Origin: an uncultured Bacteroidota bacterium
GTDB lineage: Bacteria > Bacteroidota > Bacteroidia > Flavobacteriales > Flavobacteriaceae
Length of the DNA stretch: 64,000 nucleotides
Reading direction: 5' to 3'
Assembly (NCBI GenBank): GCA_902561795.1
Contig: CACERG010000007.1
Span: 18,653-82,652, forward strand
Position 1 is the first letter of the stretch, and every line of letters starts with the position of its first letter. The position numbers and the translations under genes were made by a program. Shown piece after piece: positions 36,634 to 45,755 of this stretch. The notes beneath the pieces are model-generated. The model searched no databases. It saw only the letters and a list, made by a program, of their open reading frames with translations, and was not told the origin of the DNA.

Positions 36634-37248
36634 CTATTTACCATTAAATTTATTCATAGCTTTATTTATGCCCTCTAAGCCAAAACATTCAATTGCTTCT
36701 GTACAAATTGAAACTCGCTTTTCCATTTTATTTTTTTCTGTTTCATCCCATTGATCTAAAACAAATTTTACTTGATCAAACGTTTTATAATTCTGTCCGA
36801 TTCCAAATCTTAGTCTAGGATAATTTGAAGTATTCAGTTGATTCTCTACATCTTTTAATCCATTATGGCCCGCTGGACTTCCTTTAGACCTTAATCTTAA
36901 GTTACCAAAGGGAAGATGTAAGTCATCTGTAATAATTAAAATATTTTGCAAAGGAATTTTTTCTTTTAGGGCCCAATAGCGAACTGCTTTACCACTGTTA
37001 TTCATAAAAGTTGAAGGCTTAATAAGTAGAAACTGGCGCCCTTTTTTTTTAAATGAAGAATAGTGAGCTAATTTTTTTACTTCCCAATCTATTTCATTTT
37101 TTTCTACGAGTTTATCTAGAATTTTAAAACCAATATTATGTCTTGTATTATTATATTCTTTACCAACATTTCCAAGACCTACAATCAAATACTTTTTCAT
37201 GCTCAGTTTAGGTACCTTTTTTTTAAATAAGTTTTTTAAAAATTGCAT
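36634..37248 (-). CDS. pth: Aminoacyl-tRNA hydrolase (peptidyl-tRNA hydrolase)
   Basis: A 204-residue Pth that recycles tRNA from peptidyl-tRNA. YLIVGLGNVGKEYNNTRHNIGF includes the catalytic histidine, followed by KPSTFMNNSG, ITDDLHLPFGNLRLR and GSPAGHNGLKDV. The first 17 residues (MQFLKNLFKKKVPKLSM) are an extension. An internal ATG (MKKYLIVG) is a possible start, but flavobacterial homologues often carry such an extension. Its stop abuts the stop of the convergent lipoprotein gene. Confidence 0.94.
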   Translation of the reverse strand: MQFLKNLFKKKVPKLSMKKYLIVGLGNVGKEYNNTRHNIGFKILDKLVEKNEIDWEVKKLAHYSSFKKKGRQFLLIKPSTFMNNSGKAVRYWALKEKIPLQNILIITDDLHLPFGNLRLRSKGSPAGHNGLKDVENQLNTSNYPRLRFGIGQNYKTFDQVKFVLDQWDETEKNKMEKRVSICTEAIECFGLEGINKAMNKFNGK

Positions 37249-37252
37249 TTTC

Positions 37253-37292
37253 TAAAATAAAAAAAAGCATGCGGTTGAGTTATCACATGCTT
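37253..37292 (-). terminator. Rho-independent terminator after prs-rplY
   Basis: Minus-strand hairpin with a seven-base stem (AAGCATG and CATGCTT, at 37265-37271 and 37286-37292), a 14-base loop and a T-rich run downstream. It separates rplY from pth, implying pth is expressed by readthrough or its own promoter. Confidence 0.75.
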
Positions 37293-37315
37293 GGAATTTT
37301 GAGTAAAAATATTTT

Positions 37316-37972
37316 TTACTCTTCAGATTTAGTTTCACCTTCTCCACCTTCTTTAGCAGGAGTTTCTGAACTTACATCTGATTCTGCTTCTCCTTCAGCT
37401 ACAAGCTCTTCTTCTTTTAATGAGGCTCTGGATGTTCTTACTTGACAAACAACAGTGTTATCTGGGTGTAAAATAGTGTAAAATTCATTTTGAAGTTCAG
37501 AGGTGTAAAGTTTATTACCCAATTCTAAATTAGATATATCTGCAGTAATGAAATCTGGTAAATTTTTAGGTAATGACTTTACGCGCAGTTTTCTCTTGTT
37601 GACAGATAAAACACCACCACTATTTAATACTCCTGGAGCGGCACCCTCAATTTTGACAGGTATATTCATGGAAATTTCTTTGTCATCAAAGAGTTGATAA
37701 AAATCAACGTGCAATATTTTATCTGTTAGGGGATGAAATTGTATATCTTGGAGAATTGCATTGATTTTTGTTTTTTCATCAAGTATGATTTCTACAGTAT
37801 GTGCGTTTGGAGTGTATACTAGTTTGTTGAAATCAAGTTCCTGAGCAGAAAAGTGATAAGACTCACCACCTCCGTAAAGAACACAGGGAATTCTTCCAGC
37901 ATTACGTAAGGCTTTGGTAGCAACCTTGCCTACGCTTTCTCTTTTAGAACCGTTAATGGTTATTGATTTCAT
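37316..37972 (-). CDS. rplY: 50S ribosomal protein L25/general stress protein Ctc
   Basis: A 218-residue two-domain L25. The 5S rRNA-binding domain is at about residues 1-92 ([20 protein letters not shown], then [20 protein letters not shown]). The TL5/CTC C-terminal domain is at about 95-185, followed by an acidic Glu-rich tail typical of Bacteroidota. It is 14 bases downstream of prs in one operon, a conserved pair. Confidence 0.95.
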   Translation of the reverse strand: MKSITINGSKRESVGKVATKALRNAGRIPCVLYGGGESYHFSAQELDFNKLVYTPNAHTVEIILDEKTKINAILQDIQFHPLTDKILHVDFYQLFDDKEISMNIPVKIEGAAPGVLNSGGVLSVNKRKLRVKSLPKNLPDFITADISNLELGNKLYTSELQNEFYTILHPDNTVVCQVRTSRASLKEEELVAEGEAESDVSSETPAKEGGEGETKSEE

Positions 37973-37986
37973 TATATATTATTTTA

Positions 37987-38919
37987 TTACATTATAAATT
38001 TTGAACTTATCGACTTATTGAAATGCAAATTGTGCATTACTTCAGCAAATAATGGGGCGCAAGATAATACTTTTACTTTATTGTGACTAATTCTTGGGGG
38101 TATAGAATCAGTTACTATTAACTCTTCAAGTTCAGATTTTTCAATTTTATCATAAGCGTCTCCCGAAAGAAGAGCATGAGTACATATCGCTCTAACTGAA
38201 ATAGCTCCTCGCTCTTTCATAAGTGTAGCTGCTTTAGTCAGTGTTCCAGCTGTATCTACCATATCATCAACCAAAATCACGTTTTTGTCTTTTACATTAC
38301 CGATAAGTTCCATATGTGAAACTTTATTGGCTTTTTCTCTTTGTTTGTAACAAATTACTACTTCGCTTGATAAATATTTAGAGTAGGCATATGCTCTTTT
38401 TGAACCACCCATATCTGGAGAGGCAATTGTAAGATTTGATAATTTTATAGACTCTATATGTGGCAGAAAAATCGTAGAAGCAAATAAATGATCAACTGGT
38501 TTTTCGAAAAATCCCTGTATTTGATCAGCATGTAAGTCCATTGTAATTATTCGGGTAGCACCAGCAGTTTCTAGCAGCTTTGCAATTAATTTTGCCCCTA
38601 TAGGAACTCTAGGTTTATCTTTTCGGTCCTGCCTAGCCCAGCCGAAATATGGCATGACAGCTGTTATGTGTCTTGCTGAAGCTCTTTTAGCAGCATCTAA
38701 CATTAATAGCATTTCCATTAAATTATCAGAAGTAGGCTGTGTGGATCCTATAATAAATATTCTTGCTCCACGCACCGACTCTTCAAATGAAGGTTGAAAT
38801 TCACCATCACTATATCTTGAGAAATTTACTTTCCCCACAGGTATTCCAAAATGGTCTGAGATTTTTGAAGCAAGTAGCTTACTTTGATTACATGCAAAGA
38901 TCTTAGCTGGAGTTTTCAT
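37987..38919 (-). CDS. prs: Ribose-phosphate pyrophosphokinase
   Basis: A 310-residue PRPP synthetase making phosphoribosyl pyrophosphate from ribose 5-phosphate and ATP. Key segments: FSDGEFQPSFEESVRG-like SRYSDGEFQ, PYFGWARQDRK, TMDLHADQIQGFF, and the PRPP loop NVILVDDMVDTAGTL. ATG 38919 is chosen over an adjacent in-frame TTG. Divergent from tRNA-Leu. Confidence 0.96.
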   Translation of the reverse strand: MKTPAKIFACNQSKLLASKISDHFGIPVGKVNFSRYSDGEFQPSFEESVRGARIFIIGSTQPTSDNLMEMLLMLDAAKRASARHITAVMPYFGWARQDRKDKPRVPIGAKLIAKLLETAGATRIITMDLHADQIQGFFEKPVDHLFASTIFLPHIESIKLSNLTIASPDMGGSKRAYAYSKYLSSEVVICYKQREKANKVSHMELIGNVKDKNVILVDDMVDTAGTLTKAATLMKERGAISVRAICTHALLSGDAYDKIEKSELEELIVTDSIPPRISHNKVKVLSCAPLFAEVMHNLHFNKSISSKFIM

Positions 38920-38935
38920 CAAAATGAATATAATG

Positions 38936-38943
38936 CAAATTTA
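38936..38943 (-). promoter_or_regulatory. Promoter -7 box of prs-rplY
   Basis: Reads TAAATTTG on the minus strand, an exact TAnnTTTG match 17 bases upstream of the prs start codon. Confidence 0.55.
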
Positions 38944-39024
38944 AAAATAAATTTTTCTGGGAGTAGTTTTTAAAACAAAACCTAAAAAAATATTTTACTA
39001 TTTTTAAAAATTCTCTCAACATAT

Positions 39025-39106
39025 GCCTCGGTGGCGGAACTGGTAGACGCGCTGGATTCAAAATCCAGTTCTTTCGGGAGTGTGGGTTCGATTCCCACCC
39101 GAGGTA
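39025..39106 (+). tRNA. tRNA-Leu (anticodon CAA)
   Basis: Complete class II tRNA. The acceptor stem is GCCTCGG paired with CCGAGGT (one G-T pair at the end) and a discriminator A. The anticodon stem is CTGGA/TCCAG with loop TTCAAAA, giving anticodon CAA at 39059-39061, read as leucine (TTG codons). There is a long variable arm, and a T arm with GTGGG/CCCAC around GGTTCGATT. CCA is not encoded. Confidence 0.96.
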
Positions 39107-39177
39107 CAATAAACGAAATTAATTTAAAACCATAAGTTTAATTAATTCTAAAATGTAATTATCAATTTACATTGAAT

Positions 39178-40788
39178 ATGGATAGATCTTTACTATTATT
39201 TTTTTTGTGTTGTATTCAATTTTTTTCTTGCAAGAAGACATTGCATAAAAAACTTACTCCCAATGTTGTTATTATCCAGCCAATCATAACACAATCTGAT
39301 ATTGGCGATGAGCCATCAAAAATAAATTTATCAAATAGGTTAGTCAATAGAGCATATTCTAAATTAGATTTAGACTTTCATTATCTAGAACCAATTTATT
39401 TTAATAATACAAATGCTAGAGATGGAAAAATCAATCTAGACAGTATAGTTTCAATTGCAACAGAAGAAAAAATTCTGAAAGGTCAAGGTGATATTATTAA
39501 CATGTTTTTTGTAAATGCTATTGATGGAAATAAGGGCCCAACTGGACGAGGAATGATGAATGGAAACCTTGTATTCATTACTCTTGGTGATGAAAGTAAG
39601 TACAAGGGGTTAGAAAAAAAGTATGTTGAAGCTTTTGTTGTAGCTCACGAAATAGGTCACAATTTGGGGCTAAAGCATGCTTTAGATGATCCTTATGTAA
39701 ATGACTCTTTGCCAAATATTCAAGGTGAGGGAGATTTTGAAGATAGAATTGATCCAAAATTTAGTCTTAATCATTATCAAATGGAACAGATCAAAAAAAG
39801 TCCTCTTTTTCATTCAAGAATAAATTTTTTAAGTACAATTCAAGCCAAAAAAGCGATATTAGATGAAACTTTTGAGCCGTATTTTTCAAAACTTCAGGCC
39901 CGAGAGATTACCACTTTTGTTCAGCAACAATCTCCAATAAAGATTGATTCAGCACGAAAATTTGCAAGAGAAAAATTTTCTTCAGCCGTAATGGAGTTTA
40001 GTGAAAAAGAAAAAAGTATATTATCATTTGTTGTTGAGAAAACAAATGATTGGTTAATAAAAAATAAAATAAATCTTATGGCCCGTCAGCCTTGGAGATT
40101 TATTAAAATTCAAAATTGGCTTTGTGGTGGATTTGCCCACACTAGAGGAACTTACATTATTTTAAGTCAAGCCTATCTTGATAAGCTTTCTATTAATTGG
40201 AGTGAAAAGATGGATAAGAATAATGAAGTAAAATTAGTAACTTCCTTAGGCAGCTTATTGGTTCACGAACAAATGCATTCTCTTCAAAGAACCTTCAAAA
40301 CTAAATTTGATAAGCTTTATTCAGAAAAATGGAAATTTGTAAATCAAAAAGTAAAGGTTGAGAATGAAATAACACGAAATCAAGTTTCAAATCCAGATGC
40401 ACCTCTAGCTGAGTGGTTGATTCAAGACCCTCAAAATGAAAATAAGTTTTTCTGGTTAAGAACACTTTTAAAAAAAAATATTGAGATACCGAAAATGGGT
40501 AGAGATTTTATAGATTTGGCTTTCCATGTTGAAGAGAAATATGGGGAATACGTTGTTTTAAAATCTGAAAATAAATTAGTAAATCAGCCTTTACAAGAAT
40601 TGTCATTTTATACTAAGTCATATCCTGTGTCAAGAGGTCTCGACCACCCTAATGAAATTTCTGCATATATGTTTTCAGAATTTTTTAAGTCAAAATATAA
40701 TTCTAGAGAACCTTTTCAAGAAACAAATGAGAGCTCAAAAAAAAATACTAGATTATTTATTGAATGGATTAAGACTGATATGAAATAG
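39178..40788 (+). CDS. Lipoprotein with two separate zincin (HExxH) motifs
   Basis: A 536-residue predicted lipoprotein (leader ending CCIQFFSC). The first half carries a complete metzincin motif HEIGHNLGLKH at residues 157-167, preceded by strand AFVVA. The second half has another zincin motif, HEQMH at 363-367, with a downstream NEISAYMFSEFF that could supply the glutamate ligand of a gluzincin. The halves are joined by a helical stretch (about 205-300). It is probably a periplasmic or surface peptidase. I do not recognise the family. ATG 39178 is preferred to a TTG two codons earlier. It converges on the ridA-like gene. Confidence 0.8.
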   Translation: MDRSLLLFFLCCIQFFSCKKTLHKKLTPNVVIIQPIITQSDIGDEPSKINLSNRLVNRAYSKLDLDFHYLEPIYFNNTNARDGKINLDSIVSIATEEKILKGQGDIINMFFVNAIDGNKGPTGRGMMNGNLVFITLGDESKYKGLEKKYVEAFVVAHEIGHNLGLKHALDDPYVNDSLPNIQGEGDFEDRIDPKFSLNHYQMEQIKKSPLFHSRINFLSTIQAKKAILDETFEPYFSKLQAREITTFVQQQSPIKIDSARKFAREKFSSAVMEFSEKEKSILSFVVEKTNDWLIKNKINLMARQPWRFIKIQNWLCGGFAHTRGTYIILSQAYLDKLSINWSEKMDKNNEVKLVTSLGSLLVHEQMHSLQRTFKTKFDKLYSEKWKFVNQKVKVENEITRNQVSNPDAPLAEWLIQDPQNENKFFWLRTLLKKNIEIPKMGRDFIDLAFHVEEKYGEYVVLKSENKLVNQPLQELSFYTKSYPVSRGLDHPNEISAYMFSEFFKSKYNSREPFQETNESSKKNTRLFIEWIKTDMK

Positions 40789-40798
40789 CTATTAAGAT

Positions 40799-41347
40799 TT
40801 ATTCAACTTCAACAATAAGTTCAATTTCTACTGCAATTCCCAGAGGAAGTGCAGCCATCCCTACAGCAGAACGAGCATGTTTACCTCGGTCACCAAAAAC
40901 TTCAACCATTAAGTCTGAAAAACCATTTATAACTTTAGGCTGATCTTTAAATTCTGTAGTAGAGTTTACCATCCCCAAAACTTTAACGATCCTTTTGACT
41001 CTATTTAAATTTCCAAGTTCATATTTTAAAGTAGCAATATGGTTTACTCCAGTTAGCCATGCTGCTTGATATCCATCTTCTATAGTTAATTCTTTACCTA
41101 ATTTACCAGTAATATATGAGCCATCTGCTTTTTTTGGACCGCTACCGGACAGAAATAATAAGTTTCCTGATTTTACAACTCTAACATAATTTGCTGCTGG
41201 AGGTGATACCTCAGGTATTTTTATACCTAATTGCTCTAATCTTTTTTCAGGATTATATTCTAAATTATTATCTCTTTGGTTATTGCTTTGATTTTGTTCA
41301 CAGCAAAAAAATAATAGTGAAAAAATCACAAGATTTCTTAAATTCAT
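40799..41347 (-). CDS. RidA-family protein with lipoprotein signal
   Basis: A 182-residue protein. An N-terminal leader (MNLRNLVIFSLLFFCC) carries a lipobox-like cysteine, then a linker of about 40 residues, then a complete RidA (YjgF/YER057c) domain. The domain ends HARSAVGMAALPLGIAVEIE, with the catalytic arginine in ARSAVG. RidA proteins normally hydrolyse reactive imines or enamines in the cytoplasm. Here the leader predicts export. ATG 41347 is chosen; an upstream start is possible but would spoil the leader. Confidence 0.86.
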   Translation of the reverse strand: MNLRNLVIFSLLFFCCEQNQSNNQRDNNLEYNPEKRLEQLGIKIPEVSPPAANYVRVVKSGNLLFLSGSGPKKADGSYITGKLGKELTIEDGYQAAWLTGVNHIATLKYELGNLNRVKRIVKVLGMVNSTTEFKDQPKVINGFSDLMVEVFGDRGKHARSAVGMAALPLGIAVEIELIVEVE

Positions 41348-41456
41348 ATATGGTAATCTAGATATTCGCAATTTACAAATTCAATTAGATTTTTTATGAA
41401 TTACACTTTTACTTTATAGAATATATATTTTCGCTAATTGACAAAACAATTAATCA

Positions 41457-43055
41457 ATGAAAAATTTTATTTTAAGATCATTATTACTATTGTTTATAGT
41501 ATCATCTTCCTGTTCTAAGGAAAATAAAAATGTTATAACTAATAGTTCAATATCCGCAGCACATCCCCTAGCATCTCAAGCTGGAAAGAAAATGTATGAA
41601 CAAAATGGGAATGCCTTTGATGCTGCAGTTGCAGCTAGTTTCACTTTGGCTGTAGTAGAGCCAAGCATGAGTGGTATTGGCGGTCGTCTTCAAGCTATAT
41701 ATAGAAACTCATCTGGTAAAATAGGAGGAGTAGATGCTTCAACTCAAGTTCCTATGAATTACAAAAAAATGAATAAAAAATACAGTTATGGATATAAAAC
41801 TATTGGAATACCTGGAGTTGTGGCAGGTCTATTAAAACTTCATGAAAGTTATGGATCCTTATCTCTTAAAAAGGTTATGGCCCCAGCAATTGAATTTGCT
41901 GAAAAAGGTTTCAGAATTCTTCCTCTTGAGTCAGAGAGACAGAAAAGTGTAAAAAAATATCTTCTCGAATTTGAGGGGTCTAAATTCCATTTTTTAAATT
42001 CTAACGGTAATTCTTTTAAATCTGGAGATTTAGTAATACAAATGGATCTAGCGAAGACTTTAAAAAAAATAGCAAATGAGGGGAAAAAAGGATTTTATGA
42101 GGGTGAAGTCGCAAGAAAAATTGTTAGTGATATTCAATCCAATGGTGGCATTCTAACAATAGAAGATTTAAAAAATTACAATGCACTAGATTCAAAAGTT
42201 GTAAATGGATTTTTCAATGGAAATGATATTTTTTCTTTAAATCTTCCCTCATTTGGTGCAATAACCATTCAAATCTTACAGATTATAGATAACTTAAACC
42301 TTTCTAATTCTGAGAATGAATGGGCATTACAATTTGATAAGGTTACCTCACTAGCATACAAGTATAGAGATTTTCAAGATAATTTAGATTCACTCTCAAA
42401 AATCTTAAGTTATGATGAAGCAAAAATTTGGGCAAAAAAAATTGAAAATAACCAAATTAATATAGTTAAAAATACAGATGTGAAAACACCTTACTCATGG
42501 ATAGCAGACGGTCACACAACACATCTTACTACTGCAGATAAAATGGGTAATGTGGTAAGTCTAACCCAGACCATTGGACCGACAATGGGATCAAAAGTAG
42601 CCACAAAAGGTCTTGGATTTTTGTATGCAGTAAGCCTAGGAGGTTACTTAGGAGAATACAAACCAGGGGATCGTTCCAACTCACATATTTCGCCAACATT
42701 ATTTATGAAAAACGGAAAAGTTCAACTTGCACTTGGCGCTGCTGGAGGTAGTAGAATTCCTACAGCAATCACACAAGTTGCTCATAGATATTTGTCTCAA
42801 AAAAAAGACTTGAATACATCTCTTATGCTTCCGAGAATTTATCCATACGAAGATTCGCTTTGGATAGAAGATCATGATGAGGTAAAGTCTTTAAATGCGG
42901 ACCTAGATCAAAATGAATATCCTGTCAAACTAGTTGATGAGAAAGCTAGATTTGGAAGGGTACATGCCATTTCCTATGATTCTATATCAAATTCATGGTT
43001 TGGTTCTGCTGACCCCGACTGGGAGGGAACAGTAGAGTATCACACTGATAAATAA
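41457..43055 (+). CDS. Gamma-glutamyltransferase family protein (lipoprotein)
   Basis: A 532-residue Ntn-hydrolase precursor with a lipoprotein leader (VSSSCSKEN). N-terminal GGT features include AAHPLASQAGKKMYEQNGNA and the MSGIGG segment. The autoprocessing site is in DGHTTHLTTAD, where T354 would become the N-terminal nucleophile of the small subunit. GAAGGSRIPT provides the later oxyanion-region motif. It may degrade glutathione or gamma-glutamyl compounds in the periplasm. It is divergent from the exported RidA gene. Confidence 0.91.
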   Translation: MKNFILRSLLLLFIVSSSCSKENKNVITNSSISAAHPLASQAGKKMYEQNGNAFDAAVAASFTLAVVEPSMSGIGGRLQAIYRNSSGKIGGVDASTQVPMNYKKMNKKYSYGYKTIGIPGVVAGLLKLHESYGSLSLKKVMAPAIEFAEKGFRILPLESERQKSVKKYLLEFEGSKFHFLNSNGNSFKSGDLVIQMDLAKTLKKIANEGKKGFYEGEVARKIVSDIQSNGGILTIEDLKNYNALDSKVVNGFFNGNDIFSLNLPSFGAITIQILQIIDNLNLSNSENEWALQFDKVTSLAYKYRDFQDNLDSLSKILSYDEAKIWAKKIENNQINIVKNTDVKTPYSWIADGHTTHLTTADKMGNVVSLTQTIGPTMGSKVATKGLGFLYAVSLGGYLGEYKPGDRSNSHISPTLFMKNGKVQLALGAAGGSRIPTAITQVAHRYLSQKKDLNTSLMLPRIYPYEDSLWIEDHDEVKSLNADLDQNEYPVKLVDEKARFGRVHAISYDSISNSWFGSADPDWEGTVEYHTDK

Positions 43056-43063
43056 ATCTTAAT

Positions 43064-44113
43064 CTATGATTCTAAAGCATCCTTACAGTAATCAACACAC
43101 TTTCTAATTTCATTAATTATAGTAGAATTTTCTGGCGTCTTATACTCATATTCTATGGTAGCTGGGAATGAATATTTTTGATCTCTCATTAATTGTAATG
43201 CTTCAACTATTGGAGTGTCTCCCATCCCAAAAGGCATATTATCTTGTCCATTAGCAAGACTCTTGCGGTCTTTGGTATGCATACTATATATTTTTTTGTT
43301 CATATTAGATAAAAATTCCAATCCATCTGTGTTTCCAGCAGCTATATAGTGACCCAAGTCTGGATTCATAACATTATTATCTGATTGTTTAAGTGCAGTA
43401 TCCCACCATTTTGCATGCTGCTGAGTATGACCGTGGTAAGCAACTTTAATATTATTTTTCTCAGCTAATTTTCCAAGTCTTAGTGTGTGTTCTGGATCTT
43501 CAGGTAATTCAAGAGTAACATGACTTGCTCCAAGAACTTTTCCTGCTTTCATCGCATAGTTTATATCAGCATCTGAATTTTTTTTACCCAGTAAATAGTC
43601 AGGTTTAAATGCATAAATTTCAACACCGGCATCGTTAAACATTTTACGGAGCTTTAAAAAATTATTTGGATTTCTATTTTTCCCCCAATTTGCAGCCTCT
43701 TTTTCGTAGGATTTCTGTTGTTGTTTTAAGTCAGCTAATTGTTTCTTTTCATCTCGAGATATTTCTTTTTTTCTATCTAATCTCATTAGCCTGTAGAAAG
43801 TCCTTCTATCAATTTTATATTCTGGTCTACCGATAAAGTTTTCAGCTACACCACCCATCAACTCAATTGCATTTATGCCACAATCTAAAATATATTGGAG
43901 CGTGGCTTCTGCACTTTGATCTTCCATTTCTCTGAAGGAATATGTAATTACTCCTATTTGTATTCCATTAATTTTTGAATTTGGTTTCAGTAAGTTTGGT
44001 ATGTAAGCTGGTGCTCCCCACAACTTATTTGTCCCTATGCTAAGTCCTACTGCAGCGATTCCAGTATTTTTAAAAAATTCGCGTCTGTTTAAATTTGATT
44101 TTTTTAGTTCCAT
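43064..44113 (-). CDS. Tat-exported sugar phosphate isomerase/epimerase-like protein
   Basis: A 349-residue xylose-isomerase-like TIM-barrel (AP endonuclease 2 family) protein with a twin-arginine leader: NRREFFKNTGIAAVGLSIG. Likely metal-ligand segments are ELMGG, VTLELPEDPE, YHGHTQQHAKWWD, NPDLGHYIAAG, SMHTKDR and ATIEYEY. It is divergent from the xylB-xylA operon. A periplasmic sugar or polyol isomerase role is plausible. Substrate unknown. The inserted charged segment at about 105-145 looks helical. Confidence 0.86.
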   Translation of the reverse strand: MELKKSNLNRREFFKNTGIAAVGLSIGTNKLWGAPAYIPNLLKPNSKINGIQIGVITYSFREMEDQSAEATLQYILDCGINAIELMGGVAENFIGRPEYKIDRRTFYRLMRLDRKKEISRDEKKQLADLKQQQKSYEKEAANWGKNRNPNNFLKLRKMFNDAGVEIYAFKPDYLLGKKNSDADINYAMKAGKVLGASHVTLELPEDPEHTLRLGKLAEKNNIKVAYHGHTQQHAKWWDTALKQSDNNVMNPDLGHYIAAGNTDGLEFLSNMNKKIYSMHTKDRKSLANGQDNMPFGMGDTPIVEALQLMRDQKYSFPATIEYEYKTPENSTIINEIRKCVDYCKDALES

Positions 44114-44226
44114 GATTTTATCTAAAATTTATTCATCTAAATAAAATTATGTAAATTATTTATAAAGGACAACTACATTTAAAGTCCATTATTTCATTGA
44201 TGCCCAAAAAAGTTTTCTTTATATTT

Positions 44227-44263
44227 AATTTGAATCAAATTTTCACAAATATTATTACGCTTG
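44227..44263 (+). promoter_or_regulatory. Candidate xylBA promoter with overlapping palindrome
   Basis: A perfect palindrome AATTTGA-A-TCAAATT (44227-44241) contains a TTTG that could be the -33 element. TACGCTTG at 44256-44263 matches the -7 consensus TAnnTTTG with one mismatch, 23 bases further on. The box ends four bases before the xylB ATG. A repressor bound to the palindrome would block this promoter. The regulator is not in the window. Confidence 0.4.
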
Positions 44264-44267
44264 CTTA

Positions 44268-45755
44268 ATGTATTATATAGGCTATGACATAGGAAGCTCA
44301 TCTGTAAAAGTTGCTTTAGTAGACGAAAAAACAAAGAAATCAATCGCTGTAGTTTCTGAACCTAAAAATGAAATGGTGATTAAAGCATGCGAATTTAATT
44401 GGGCCGAGCAAGACCCTAATATTTGGTGGGATTGTATTTGCACGGCAACAAAACGAATCTTATATGAAAATAAAATTTCGTCCAAGGATATTCTTGCGAT
44501 CGGTATTTCATATCAAATGCATGGATTGGTTATAGTAGACAATAAAGGTCAACTTTTAAGAGATTCAATTATATGGTGTGACAGTAGAGCCATTGAAATT
44601 GGGAATTTGGCAGCAAAGGAAATAGGTGAAAGTAAATACGGTAAACAATTATTAAATTCACCTGGAAATTTTACTGCGTCAAAACTAAAATGGGTAAAAG
44701 ATAATGAGGAAAAATTATATGAGAAAGTGTCAAACTTCATGTTGCCCGGAGATTTTATAGCTTATAAGCTTACTGGTGAAATTAATACAACTACTAACGG
44801 TATATCAGAAGCAATTTTATGGGATTATAAAGAAAAAAAAGTAGCAAATTGGCTACTTGAATTTTTTGATTTAGATACCAGTTTAACTCCATCTTTAGTT
44901 AGTAACTTTCAAAACCAAGGATTTGTAACCGATGTAGCAGCAAAAGCTACTGGTTTACCGATTGGAATTCCGATTAGATATCGTGCTGGAGATCAACCAA
45001 ACAATGCACTTTCTTTAAATGTTCTAAAACCAGGAGAAGTTGCTGCAACTGGTGGCACATCTGGTGTTATTTTTTCAGTTAGTGATAAAATTGATTCTAA
45101 AGAATTTTCAAGATTAAATCATTTTGCTCACGTAAATTATACACCAGAAGAACCAAGAATCGGAACCCTTTTATGCATTAATGGAGCGGGTATTTTTTAC
45201 AGTTGGTTAAAAAAATTGACCAAAATTGATGATTTTACTACTATGAATAACTTGGCAAGTAAAATTGAAATTGGAAGTAACGGACTTGTCAATTTACCCT
45301 TTGGTAATGGAGCTGAGCGAATGTTAAATAATCAAAATTTAGGCGCCCATCTAAGTGATCTAAACTTAAATTTGCATAATGATTCTCATCTTTGTAGAGC
45401 AACTTTAGAGGGTATAGCCTTTGCTTTTGTTTATGGAATGAAAATAATGAATAAGGATGGTCTGAATACAGAATTAATTAGAGCTGGAAATGATAATATT
45501 TTTCAATCAGAAGTTTTCACTTCTACTTTTTCTTCATTAATAGGTAGGCCAGTTGAAATATATAATACTACAGGAGCAGTTGGGGCTGCGAGGGCGTCAA
45601 GTCTTGATATAAATTCTATGCAAGAGCTAAGCACCTCCTTAAGAAACAATGACAAAATCAAAATTATAGAACCCAATATCAAAAATGAAGAGTATAAAAT
45701 AGCTTATGATAAATGGGAAAAAATCTTAAATAATAAATTAAATACAAATCAATGA
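44268..45755 (+). CDS. xylB: Xylulokinase
   Basis: A 495-residue FGGY-family kinase that phosphorylates D-xylulose. N-terminal GYDIGSSSVKVALVDE is the ATP-phosphate motif, followed by ISYQMHGLVIVD, IWCDSRA, and the FGGY-signature-like RAGDQPNNAL and GGTSGVIFS region. It overlaps xylA by four bases (ATGA). Together they take xylose to xylulose 5-phosphate for the pentose phosphate pathway. Confidence 0.95.
   Translation: MYYIGYDIGSSSVKVALVDEKTKKSIAVVSEPKNEMVIKACEFNWAEQDPNIWWDCICTATKRILYENKISSKDILAIGISYQMHGLVIVDNKGQLLRDSIIWCDSRAIEIGNLAAKEIGESKYGKQLLNSPGNFTASKLKWVKDNEEKLYEKVSNFMLPGDFIAYKLTGEINTTTNGISEAILWDYKEKKVANWLLEFFDLDTSLTPSLVSNFQNQGFVTDVAAKATGLPIGIPIRYRAGDQPNNALSLNVLKPGEVAATGGTSGVIFSVSDKIDSKEFSRLNHFAHVNYTPEEPRIGTLLCINGAGIFYSWLKKLTKIDDFTTMNNLASKIEIGSNGLVNLPFGNGAERMLNNQNLGAHLSDLNLNLHNDSHLCRATLEGIAFAFVYGMKIMNKDGLNTELIRAGNDNIFQSEVFTSTFSSLIGRPVEIYNTTGAVGAARASSLDINSMQELSTSLRNNDKIKIIEPNIKNEEYKIAYDKWEKILNNKLNTNQ

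Noticed and set aside
38903..39109. A 68-codon minus-strand frame covering tRNA-Leu
   Set aside because: It crosses a complete tRNA gene and the prs promoter; the translation has no recognisable features.
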